Source: Spongiihabitans sp965206355 (GTDB lineage: Bacteria; Pseudomonadota; Gammaproteobacteria; Arenicellales; Poriferihabitantaceae). From it: a stretch of 64,000 bases of DNA. The stretch covers positions 1,612,001-1,676,000 of the forward strand of contig OZ242212.1 of NCBI GenBank assembly GCA_965206355.1, in the 5' to 3' direction. The number at the start of each line of letters is the position of its first letter. Within the stretch, counting starts at the first letter, position 1. The notes under the pieces are model-generated. The model had not been told where the DNA came from. It searched no databases and was given only the letters and a program-made list of their open reading frames with translations. The position numbers were made by a program, and so were the translations under genes. Positions 43,439 through 51,704 of this stretch are shown here, piece after piece.

Positions 43439-43563
43439 AACTGATTGCCCTCTATTTTTAAGTTTTGGATTTTAGCATCCGATCATTGGCACATTTGGAG
43501 CTTAACAGTTTTAAGCCCCGCCCGGATGGATACATAACATTTTGTGCTGCCAAAAGCAACTGT

Positions 43564-44335
43564 TGTCCGGGTTCAGTACCTGTGAGACCAATCAGGCCGC
43601 CTGTACGAGTTTCTGATAATAGCTTATTGGTGTTTCTAAACCTACCCCATCATGGGGTCGATAATGATTGTAGTATTGTTGATAGTCCGCCACGCTTTAT
43701 TCACCGCAGCAAGCGTCAAAGCACCCTCGTAAAACGGATAGAACTCATAACGCGTCGTGCCGTTGGCTCGCTCAACACAGCCGTTCCATTTGGGTTTTCT
43801 GGGTGGCAATACAAATAGAGGTATTTTCAACAGCTTACAGGCCTGCTCAAACTCATCCCTGAACTCGCTGCCGCCATCCACCTGAACAGAGATCAGAGCG
43901 TAAGGTAACTGTGCGATCAGATAGTCAAGGAAACGCCTGGCATTGCGACTACTGGCGCTACTGTAGGTGCGCATGATGGTGGTGCCGGTGACTGGGCAGG
44001 TGGCTTTAAACTCTTTGAGGGCAAAGCCTTCGGTAAAGCTGACACTCATATGGTCAACCTGCATTAGCTCGCCAGGCTGCTTGGCCTTCATGCCGTATTT
44101 CCAGCGCCTGGCGTGGTGCTTAAACTGACGACGACGTTTTGGCTTTATCTGTCCAAAGTAGAAGGCGACGGGCACAATGCGGTTCAGTCGGAGCAGCTTT
44201 TTCAGTATGCGGCCTACAGTGCTGATGCTCAGTGTAAAACCCTGATCACGGCTCAGCACTTTCCAGATTTTGCGCTTACCCCACAAGGGAAAGCGTAACC
44301 TGAGGTGTTGAACTTGCTGCTCCTGCTGTTTTGAC
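43564..44335. mobile_element. Decayed IS copy 1 (rve-type transposase)
   Basis: Begins TGTCCGGGTTCAGTACCTGT and abuts the same end of copy 2 at 44336. The body encodes a DDE transposase on the minus strand. The far inverted end is missing, so the element is truncated by its neighbour. A matching end in the opposite sense, CTGAACCCGGACA, is found at 45169-45181, which may bound the whole composite. Confidence 0.75.
43592..44286 (-). pseudogene. IS481/IS3-like transposase, truncated and frameshifted
   Basis: The DDE core is visible: MQVDHMSVSFTEGFAL, ISVQVDGGSEFRDEFEQACK and PKWNGCVERANGTTRYEFY. The frame remains open upstream into QQEQQVQHLRLRFPLWGKR but the N-terminal DNA-binding part is missing. 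One A is lost near 43692 compared with copy 2, which shifts the last 30 residues out of frame. The protein cannot be functional. Confidence 0.85.
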
Positions 44336-44845
44336 TGTCCGGGTTCAGTACCTGTGAGACAAATCAGGTTGCCTGTACGAGTTTCTGATAATAGCTTATT
44401 GGTGTTTCTAAACCTACCCCATCATGGGGTCGATAATGATTGTAGTATTGTTGATAGTCCGCCAACGCTTTATTCACCGCAGCAAGCGTCAAAGCACCCT
44501 CGTAAAACGGATAGAACTCATAACGCGTCGTGCCGTTGGCTCGCTCAACACAGCCGTTCCATTTGGGTTTTCTGGGTGGCAATACAAATAGAGGTATTTT
44601 CAACAGCTTACAGGCCTGCTCAAACTCATCCCTGAACTCGCTGCCGCCATCCACCTGAACAGAGATCAGAGCGTAAGGTAGCTGTGCGATCAGATAGTCA
44701 GGGAAACGCCTGGTATTGCGGCTGCTGGCGCTACTGTAGGTGCGCATGATGGTGGTGCCGGTGACCGGGCAAGTGGCTTTAAACTCCTTCAACTGAAAGC
44801 CTTCGCTGAAACCAACACTCATAGGGTCAATTTGCATTAGCTCGC
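44336..44845. mobile_element. Decayed IS copy 2, 5'-truncated
   Basis: A second copy in the same orientation, nearly identical to copy 1 over its transposase 3' half but diverged (SVGFSEGFQLKEF against SVSFTEGFALKEF) towards the 5' end. It stops abruptly at a third TGTCCGGGTTCA end at 44846. Confidence 0.72.
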
Positions 44846-44858
44846 TGTCCGGGTTCAA
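44364..44858 (-). pseudogene. IS481/IS3-like transposase, N-terminally truncated
   Basis: A 164-residue frame that starts at a TTG within the next inverted-repeat end and lacks the first half of the transposase. It retains the second Asp and Glu blocks and an intact C-terminus (ALADYQQYYNHYRPHDGVGL), which shows what copy 1 has lost by frameshift. Non-functional on its own. Confidence 0.85.
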
Positions 44859-45360
44859 TACTCAATGAGTCTGAAAAGCGGACAATGATGCGCCTGTTGT
44901 TCATGGCAGGAGATGAAACCTATTATATGAATGCAGAAAAGCTAATACCGTTGAGCAACATTCAAGATGTTTCTCAATGGTAATCAGCCGATTGCCTTTG
45001 CCGTTTGCAGCTAACAAACACGATAGTTATCGGTGGATTGGATGATTTCAGTCGCGTTACCACGAATGCCGACCGCTGATTCATTGAATTTGGCAACGCT
45101 AACTTGAGTGCTATCAAGATTTGGGCAAAACGTGAGGAAGGCAACCTGTTTGTCTCAACTTTAAGGTGCTGAACCCGGACAAAATCTTGACAGGTGCTTT
45201 CAAATACACCAGAATCTCCAGCGACCATGGTAGGTTGATGTGCGACTACGGTTGTTTCCGCCCTTTGTGGTCGGGTTAGTGTACGAATGTGGGGCGAACG
45301 GATGTCGGAAAAAGTTGGTGGTGGCGTAAGGTAAAGTATCATGATAATTTTGAGGAACAC
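44846..45360. other. IS-derived spacer upstream of the 780-aa effector candidate
   Basis: About 500 bp with no convincing gene. It is bounded by TGTCCGGGTTCA at 44846 and CTGAACCCGGACA at 45169-45181, so the first 336 bp may be the relic of a third element. Six bases after the second end, TTGACA (45187-45192) with CAGAAT 17 bp downstream could act as a promoter for the gene that starts at 45361. This is a weak call. Confidence 0.4.
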
Positions 45361-47703
45361 ATGATGACAGTAACTATTGCTCAGATACAACAGGCGGCGA
45401 AGGGTGGGTTTGCCCGCTTTGATGATGCCAGCGGAGAATGGAAGACTGGCGGCAAGGGACTGGGTGGGCGAGTGGTCGCCTGGTTTACCGGCATTGTGTC
45501 GCGGGGCAGAGTGGCCAGGGAAAACCGGGCCGCCATCAGCCAGTTTGTTCAGGCCATTGGTTCTGATACGCGCTACGGTGAGAACTTTCGAGTGGTGGCG
45601 CAGCAGAAGCTCCACCACCTCTCCAGTGCAGGCAAACCACTGAAGGAGCGCGAGGTAACCTGGGTGCTGTCGGGCTTGGAAGATCTTCGCGCTGCTAGGG
45701 ACCAGATGAACCATGGCACCGCCGAGTGTCTCAGCACCACCGATAGGAATGCCCCTTCCCAAGGTAGCCCTGTGGGATTCGCTTTCACTACGTTGGGCAG
45801 AAGTTTCGCCAGCACGCTGGATGAAGCCGTCCGAGCGCGCGGTCTCTCGCCACAAGATATCAATACGGATGCCGCCTATGTAAAGAAAGCGGCGCAAGAC
45901 ATCAAACAAAGAATTTTGGCCGCTGGTGACAACGGCAAAAACGAGGTATCCCCGAGGCAAGCCTCGACAATTGCCATAGAGCGTGTCGGCAAGCTGGCCA
46001 ATCAGTTGGCAACCCTGCGCGATACATTGGAAGGCTCGGGTATGGAGGATTCGGAAAAACAGTCTCTGATGCAAAGACTGGCCGCCGAGCCCGATCTCGG
46101 CGACGGCAGGGAAACCATTCTTTCCTACCTCCACGGTGGACGTATAAACCAACTGAGAAACGAACTGCCGCAGATGCTCTCCCAGGCAACTCAGAACGCG
46201 GGTGTCAACGCGCTCGCCGGAAATTTCACCCTGGAGAGCGGGGTGGATTCGGCCATGGTCGCCCGCGTCTCGACCCGTCTCAAGGAGGATTTTCCCAACG
46301 CTATCGTCCCCGAGGGAGAGATACGCGCTAGGTTAAGCAGCGAGATATCCGACTATGTCGCCAACAGAAAGCAGTTGATGGATCATGTGGACGCCCAGGT
46401 TCCGACGGGGGGTGCAGCGCGCGCGGCGCTGTGCGGGATGATTGCGCGAGATCCATCCATCAAGACAACGGCGCATATTGATGCCATTATTGCGCTGGCA
46501 CCTGCCTACGAGGCATTTTGCCAGTCGCTCTCTGTGGGTGGGACAGAAGCCATGGCCGCCGCCTTTGTGCGCTATCAAAAGAGTTTTGATCAGGCCATGG
46601 CACCACTGATGCACGAGGGCCTGACCGTTGACGAGGTAGCACCCAGCCGCGTTCATGCGCTGTCTTTGTGGGTGGCGCAGCAACAGGACAAGGTGCGGGA
46701 TGACCCCACTCGGGCCGCCGACATAAATCGTGGCATGGGGTATGCCCACAGGGAGCTGACCGGGCCTGCTGGAGACCGTTGGGTGGACAGCACTGTCTGG
46801 GTCGCTGAGCAGCACCGGCGGGTCAATAGCCGTGTAGACGACATCGCCCGCACCGTGCAGAACCTGCGCCACGCCCTGGCGGCGGACATCGGTGACTATC
46901 TGGGTGTGCCCGATGATGCTCCTCTCACGCGTGAAGGCATGGCTGGTAACATCAGCAGTGATGCGGATGTCTCGGACAATGTCTATTGCATGTTTCGCGA
47001 CCTGGGCGTGAGAGTGCCACCACCAGAGCTGATGGGCCGCAGCAAGGCAGAAACCTATGACGATCGTTTCAGTGAGGCTTTCCTGAAGGAGCTCAACAAT
47101 GAGCTCAATCCAACAGGCAAGAAAAAAGACGAGCTGACAGAAGGAATTAACAGCACTATGTACCGGGATTTGGGCCGGGCCAACTTTTTTATCGGCGAGC
47201 CCGGCACAGTGGAGAATGAGGACACCTCCGCCCGCAGACAGAAGGGCGACAAAGTCGCCCTGGCGCTCATCAACAAGTTCTTTGGCGATGACAAAAAGGG
47301 CAAAGAGGCCGTGACCAGAGTAACAAACCAGTCTGTTTTTGCCGATATGGCGTACGCCGAGTCGTCGGGGTCAGTCGTGCGCGAGTACGGTCCTTTCTCG
47401 GAGAACGTCACGCGGGATCAACGGGAGGAGGTTTCCAACGTCGACTACCGTATCTGGCGAGAACCCGACGGGTCGGGCTACGGGGTACAGGTATCCCACT
47501 CTGCCCCGGTGCAATTTATCATGGATGTTCTGAATGATGGCCCAGTACGCAACACAGATCTGGCGACCAGCATATCGGCTTTCAAAGCCACGTTCAGTAT
47601 CTCCCGCGAGAGTATCGACGGGGGCAACCCCAAAGCCGAACTGCTGACCGCTCCCAGCTATGAATACAGGATCAACCCGGCACCAGACGGGGAAGAGAGT
47701 TAA
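45361..47703 (+). CDS. Candidate T3SS effector, 780 aa, unrecognised
   Basis: A large protein with no recognised catalytic motif. GAGG lies five bases before the chosen ATG. It opens MMTVTIAQIQQAAKGGFARF and contains GEWKTGGKGLGGRVV at 26-40, a module that recurs in the 793-residue protein at 48.7-51.1 kb. The middle (about 200-560) is mostly helical; the last 200 residues (KVALALINKFFGDDKKGKEA; REYGPFSENVTRDQREEVSN; YRIWREPDGSGYGVQVSHSA) look globular and strand-rich. No signal peptide or membrane helix. Its neighbourhood, two CesT-like chaperones just past its stop, suggests a secreted effector. Higher GC than the housekeeping genes by eye. Confidence 0.7.
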   Translation: MMTVTIAQIQQAAKGGFARFDDASGEWKTGGKGLGGRVVAWFTGIVSRGRVARENRAAISQFVQAIGSDTRYGENFRVVAQQKLHHLSSAGKPLKEREVTWVLSGLEDLRAARDQMNHGTAECLSTTDRNAPSQGSPVGFAFTTLGRSFASTLDEAVRARGLSPQDINTDAAYVKKAAQDIKQRILAAGDNGKNEVSPRQASTIAIERVGKLANQLATLRDTLEGSGMEDSEKQSLMQRLAAEPDLGDGRETILSYLHGGRINQLRNELPQMLSQATQNAGVNALAGNFTLESGVDSAMVARVSTRLKEDFPNAIVPEGEIRARLSSEISDYVANRKQLMDHVDAQVPTGGAARAALCGMIARDPSIKTTAHIDAIIALAPAYEAFCQSLSVGGTEAMAAAFVRYQKSFDQAMAPLMHEGLTVDEVAPSRVHALSLWVAQQQDKVRDDPTRAADINRGMGYAHRELTGPAGDRWVDSTVWVAEQHRRVNSRVDDIARTVQNLRHALAADIGDYLGVPDDAPLTREGMAGNISSDADVSDNVYCMFRDLGVRVPPPELMGRSKAETYDDRFSEAFLKELNNELNPTGKKKDELTEGINSTMYRDLGRANFFIGEPGTVENEDTSARRQKGDKVALALINKFFGDDKKGKEAVTRVTNQSVFADMAYAESSGSVVREYGPFSENVTRDQREEVSNVDYRIWREPDGSGYGVQVSHSAPVQFIMDVLNDGPVRNTDLATSISAFKATFSISRESIDGGNPKAELLTAPSYEYRINPAPDGEES

Positions 47704-47744
47704 GGAAGAGAGCCCGCGTTCGGGGCCGGGGAGTGCCCGCGAAG

Positions 47745-48200
47745 TTACACTTTGAGCAAATCGGTATCGGCGTTCTCGCTCGCGCTTGTATCTTCGTGCT
47801 CGAACCTGCCGTTAAGCGCATCGAACCACACCTCCGCCACTTCAATGAATGCGGAAACGTCCTCTACAAAGCTGTCACCCGTTGCCTCCGCCACCTCCAG
47901 TTGCCGCACCAGCATGACCAGCCTCTCCTGACCAAGCAAGGCAAATCGTCCGCCCGCAAGTTCATCCCACGCCAGATTCAACTCCAGCAAATCCATGTAT
48001 GCCTCCGTATTATGCAGGCTGGGTAAATTAAGCATGGGTGCTACCAGCATGAAGTGACCCAAATCATCCATGTAATCAATGTTCACGGCCAGCCCGCCAT
48101 CGTAATTTAGGCGGTAGGTGGTTTTGCCACTCTGCCCCATTTCGTTGAACCCGACGCTCGCGCCAAAAGCGGCAAAAAGCTGCTGTGCCTTTTCCATCAT
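47745..48200 (-). CDS. Class I T3SS chaperone (CesT-like)
   Basis: A 151-residue acidic protein with the CesT plan: helix KAQQLFAAFGASVGF, strands TTYRLNYDGGLAVNIDY and HFMLVAPMLNLP, helix MDLLELNLAWDELA, strands GRFALLGQERLVMLVRQLEV, and a final helix FIEVAEVWFDALNG. It is the third gene of a minus-strand set (effector candidate, chaperone, chaperone) and converges with the 780-aa gene, ending 42 bp from it. The client may be either large protein. Confidence 0.85.
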   Translation of the reverse strand: MMEKAQQLFAAFGASVGFNEMGQSGKTTYRLNYDGGLAVNIDYMDDLGHFMLVAPMLNLPSLHNTEAYMDLLELNLAWDELAGGRFALLGQERLVMLVRQLEVAEATGDSFVEDVSAFIEVAEVWFDALNGRFEHEDTSASENADTDLLKV

Positions 48201-48239
48201 TATATCTATATCTGACTCGCTACGGGTGGATCCTGGGTA

Positions 48240-48683
48240 TCACACCTTTTCTCCGGATACACCAGTATCTCGGGGAGCAAGAACCTGCACACCGAAATCC
48301 AATGCCTCAAGAAAAGTGGCCAAGGATTCATCCAGTTCACCGTTGGGCAAGATTTCCAGATCGATTCGCTTGCATAACACAAAAGCCTGCATATCCCTTG
48401 AGTAGGCGTACCGCGCGTCATTGAGTTTGTTGGGAAACATGTTTAACTCCAGAGCGGCTTCCAGCAGAGTTTCAAAATCCGGTTCCTCATCGGCACCGGC
48501 GCGAACTGGTGCACTGCAGTGAAGGACGGGGGCTTGCGGGTCCATGTAGAGCAGGCTTTCGATACCAGCAATGTCCAGCACTGCCTCTCCTTCATCACTC
48601 ATGGAGAAATCGGCAATGTTGTGTTTGTACGCGAAGGCAGCGATTACCCGCTGCCCCAGCTGTATATGCGTTGAAGGACTCAC
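48240..48683 (-). CDS. Class I T3SS chaperone-like protein
   Basis: A 147-residue acidic protein starting at GTG, 21 bases after the stop of the 793-aa gene. Strand-helix order (FSMSDEGEAVLDIAGIESLL; FETLLEAALELNMFPNKLND; MQAFVLCKRIDLEILPNGEL; LATFLEALDFG) fits the class I chaperone fold although it is more divergent than the next gene. Its tight linkage makes the 793-aa protein its most likely client. Confidence 0.75.
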   Translation of the reverse strand: MSPSTHIQLGQRVIAAFAYKHNIADFSMSDEGEAVLDIAGIESLLYMDPQAPVLHCSAPVRAGADEEPDFETLLEAALELNMFPNKLNDARYAYSRDMQAFVLCKRIDLEILPNGELDESLATFLEALDFGVQVLAPRDTGVSGEKV

Positions 48684-48704
48684 GAAACCCGTCTCTATAT
48701 GTGC

Positions 48705-51086
48705 CTATCGAGCGTATTCGCGCAGGAGCTGTGCTATGATGTTCTCCAGATCCGAATCAGTGAGAGCCCTGCGTTTGTTCTCCACATGGTCCTGGGCCAT
48801 CTTCTTGGTATCCGAACGAATGGCCCTGACGACATGGGCATCCACATGAATAGCAATATTAGTCTTTTGTGCTACACGCTGTACGAAGTTCACCGCGAAA
48901 ATCCCGCCACCAGTCTTGAACTTGCCATCCTCTTGGGTAAACCCGCCAATCTTGTCATCCACCTGAGTGCGTGTTTTCTGCAACAATTGCTGCATGTCGC
49001 CGCGAACAGGTGCCTCCTTGCGCCCAATATGTTTGGCGACATTCTTGTACAATATCTTGGCACCGAGTGTCCTGTCGTTTTGCTCAAGTGCCCGAGTGGT
49101 GATCGGTCGCATCATGTCATACAGGGCTTTAGCACCTAACCGCTCATTCGGATGGAGAACTCCATGATCCGCTACATGGCGAAGCAGGGTCGTCTTAATG
49201 TACGTACACTGTTTCGAGGTCAGCTCCTTCCCCACACTGTCCTCTGGCATGCTGGCTGCCAGATACGCTTTATCGGTCGCCACCTGCTTGGCGGCATTGC
49301 GGTTTCTGAACCGCATTGGCAGTCTGATAACCCCGCTGTCGGACTGATCGAAGTAATCCGTGCCTTTGTAGGGTTCCGGCGAGGATAGCCGCGAAGGAGC
49401 TGCTACAGAAGGTGTGATGATTGAAGGTTTGACAGCCGATGTGGATAGCTGCGAAGGAGCTGCTACAGCCGCTGGTTCATCAGTAGCTTCAACCAGCGGG
49501 GGAGGGGGCTGGGGGTCGTGGTCATCGGCAGCTTTCTCCAGAACGTCTCCTTCTGTTGTATGTGTCGCCTCACTGGGAACTTCCCCCCTGAACCGCCCAA
49601 CAACATTGGAATCCCAAGCATCTTCGAGTAGCTGGTTATAATCCTGAGCAAGTAGGTTAAGTGCTTGCGCTCGTTCATCAGCGGTTTCGACCAGTACTTG
49701 GGGGGGTTCCTCATAGGCAGCTTCCTCAAGGACATCTTCTACACTGCGCTTGTACACGCGAGATGGCGGGTTTACTGTGCGGGCCGCCTTGTCAAGAACT
49801 CCTCTCATCCGGGCTCTGGACTTCCCAACCCCGAGGGACTCGGGCAGAGAGCCTACCAGAATATCGTCCACCTGCGCGGAAGACAACTCAACTTTGGTCT
49901 TTTCTACCAGAGCGGCCGCTTTATCGATTGCACGTTGCTCAATGTATCTCCTGTGCGTTTCGGAAATTTTTTTGTCCTCCATACCTGCTCGATCAACCAA
50001 TTTTTTTAAATGATCGCCATCGCGTACGGCAGCTTTTATCTTGTCCTTACTGAGCTTCAGAACGTCCACCAGGTCCGGACTATCCTCGTCCAGTACCTGT
50101 TTCATCTTGCTGGCGGTGCCCAGCATCGCACCACGAATGCCGGCGACCACTGTACTCTTTTCAAGCGCTTTGTCGAAGACAGCGCCTACCAAGGCGCGCA
50201 TTTCATCCGTGGACAACTTGCCAGACTGAGCGCGCAGGTCAGTGCTGAGCCGATCTTCCAGCTTGGCCTGAATATAACTTTGGCGGGTTGCAATGGCTTT
50301 CGGGTCATAACCCAATTCTTGCGCGGTCTCCATGAGTTGCTCTTTGCTACCCAGCATCTGGTGTAACAGTTCCCTATTGCTTTCCTTATTGTTTGCCAGC
50401 ATCGCCCGGCGAAGCTCCTTGGATGCTTGATCAGGTTTGCGCTTGACCGCATCATCTTGAACTCCCAGAGTATTTGCCTCAGCCACTGCATCTTGCCAAG
50501 CATCGCCAGAGGACCCAGATAGCGCAGCAGCCTTCATTACCTCAGTACCGTTTTGCGTAGCCACCTGCTGCGCGACATCGCCACTCCCCTGCCATGTTCG
50601 GTCTACACCATCACCATCGGTCGTCAAGGTTTCTGCCACGGGTAAGAACAAGAGGCGTCTGTCCATCTCTTCTACACCGCGGAACGTATCAAGTATTAAG
50701 CGTAGCTCACGACCGCAAACCGCACGCTGCGGGTCGTTGGCATCACGTCCCCGTAAACGCTCAATATGACGAGAAACGCGAGAATACCCCTCTTTTTCCA
50801 TACCCTCCCGTGTAAGACGCTCAGCGGTGGCGTCACAATTGTTGGCAACGAAGTCCCATACGGCTTCATAGGCATTACGGTTGCGCACGACCTCACGCAC
50901 ACGATAATCGCTAACATAGTCCTTAAATATGCCCAGGGACTCGGCAATACTTACCAGGCGACCCTTCAGGCTTTTCCCTGTTCTGATTACTCCTTCACTG
51001 TTCAAAGACGCTGGGTTCAAATACACAGGTTTATCGTCGGCTCGTATCGCCGAGAACCACGAAGGAGCGTCTATTCTTACTGGCAT
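48705..51086 (-). CDS. Candidate T3SS effector, 793 aa, unrecognised
   Basis: A large mostly helical protein with no recognised enzyme motif. Ribosome site GAGGAAG seven bases before ATG. Three features stand out: an N-terminal IRTGKSLKGRLV (34-45) and a C-terminal GKFKTGGG (about 721-728), both resembling the KTGG module of the 780-aa protein; an internal duplication around residues 460-540 (DVLEEAAYEEPPQVLVETAD against DVLEKAADDHDPQPPPPLVE); and a Pro/Ser-rich linker with repeated AAPSQLS/AAPSRLS. The gene is followed by two chaperone genes on the same strand. The secreted-effector role is inferred from context. Confidence 0.7.
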   Translation of the reverse strand: MPVRIDAPSWFSAIRADDKPVYLNPASLNSEGVIRTGKSLKGRLVSIAESLGIFKDYVSDYRVREVVRNRNAYEAVWDFVANNCDATAERLTREGMEKEGYSRVSRHIERLRGRDANDPQRAVCGRELRLILDTFRGVEEMDRRLLFLPVAETLTTDGDGVDRTWQGSGDVAQQVATQNGTEVMKAAALSGSSGDAWQDAVAEANTLGVQDDAVKRKPDQASKELRRAMLANNKESNRELLHQMLGSKEQLMETAQELGYDPKAIATRQSYIQAKLEDRLSTDLRAQSGKLSTDEMRALVGAVFDKALEKSTVVAGIRGAMLGTASKMKQVLDEDSPDLVDVLKLSKDKIKAAVRDGDHLKKLVDRAGMEDKKISETHRRYIEQRAIDKAAALVEKTKVELSSAQVDDILVGSLPESLGVGKSRARMRGVLDKAARTVNPPSRVYKRSVEDVLEEAAYEEPPQVLVETADERAQALNLLAQDYNQLLEDAWDSNVVGRFRGEVPSEATHTTEGDVLEKAADDHDPQPPPPLVEATDEPAAVAAPSQLSTSAVKPSIITPSVAAPSRLSSPEPYKGTDYFDQSDSGVIRLPMRFRNRNAAKQVATDKAYLAASMPEDSVGKELTSKQCTYIKTTLLRHVADHGVLHPNERLGAKALYDMMRPITTRALEQNDRTLGAKILYKNVAKHIGRKEAPVRGDMQQLLQKTRTQVDDKIGGFTQEDGKFKTGGGIFAVNFVQRVAQKTNIAIHVDAHVVRAIRSDTKKMAQDHVENKRRALTDSDLENIIAQLLREYAR

Positions 51087-51131
51087 GGCATGCTTCCTCT
51101 ATGCTGGGGTCATCTGATTTATCGACATAAT

Positions 51132-51293
51132 GAGACCTTTGCACGAAAGCCATTTCACCTGCATGCTACGTCGCCTAAAAGCGCCTACTGTTGGTAAAAT
51201 CGTACTCAATCGGTCATTTATAAGCATAAACTCCCTCATTCCGTGCGTTTTTGCCTTACCTGAAAGCAAAATCATCTTCCGTGCAAAGGTCTC
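51132..51293. repeat. MITE copy 7 (long form, orientation A) at the edge of the T3SS island
   Basis: 162 bp with perfect 5-bp duplication ATAAT. It lies 45 bp upstream of the 793-aa gene start, so that gene's promoter must be within or beyond it. Confidence 0.93.
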
Positions 51294-51427
51294 ATAATAC
51301 TAATCTCACCCGTGTCTGGACATGAATAAATCATATCTTACATGAGCAATAACTGCAACCTGTCTGTGTGTTTTCTTGTCTATCATATTCAGCCGCAAAT
51401 CGTATCACACCAAACCAAACCAAAATA

Positions 51428-51456
51428 TTGACACCAATCATTCGGACCGTTCTATT
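51428..51456 (+). promoter_or_regulatory. Weak promoter candidate upstream of pckA
   Basis: TTGACA at 51428-51433, a 17-bp spacer, then TCTATT (four of six -10 bases). It lies about 250 bp before pckA in an AT-rich region (51294-51704) that holds no gene. The long leader would contain the heptamer repeats. No transcription data; low certainty. Confidence 0.28.
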
Positions 51457-51521
51457 TGCTTATAACATGCCAACATCAACCGATACTAACCTACACAGAT
51501 TTTAATGCTATCTTGGTAATC

Positions 51522-51556
51522 CGTAATTCGTAATTCGTAATTCGTAATTCGTAATT
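51522..51556. repeat. Five tandem CGTAATT heptamers
   Basis: Five exact copies of CGTAATT in a row, within the gene-free stretch upstream of pckA. A simple-sequence array of this kind could vary in copy number and alter promoter or leader spacing. Confidence 0.9.
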
Positions 51557-51704
51557 TATAATGGGTAATGTGTTACACTTGCATGGCTTCAGAGTATGTC
51601 TGCGTTGGGTTTGTGCAGACCAGAAATAGGTGTTCCTGACGGGTTAGTTATTCGTCTCGGTGATAATTCGTTTAGCACGGCAATCCTCAATTCTCATTTC
51701 CGCT

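Noticed and set aside
44974..46152. A 392-codon minus-strand open frame
   Set aside because: Mostly antisense to the 780-aa gene, which has a ribosome site and a chaperone context. No domain is seen in the antisense product.
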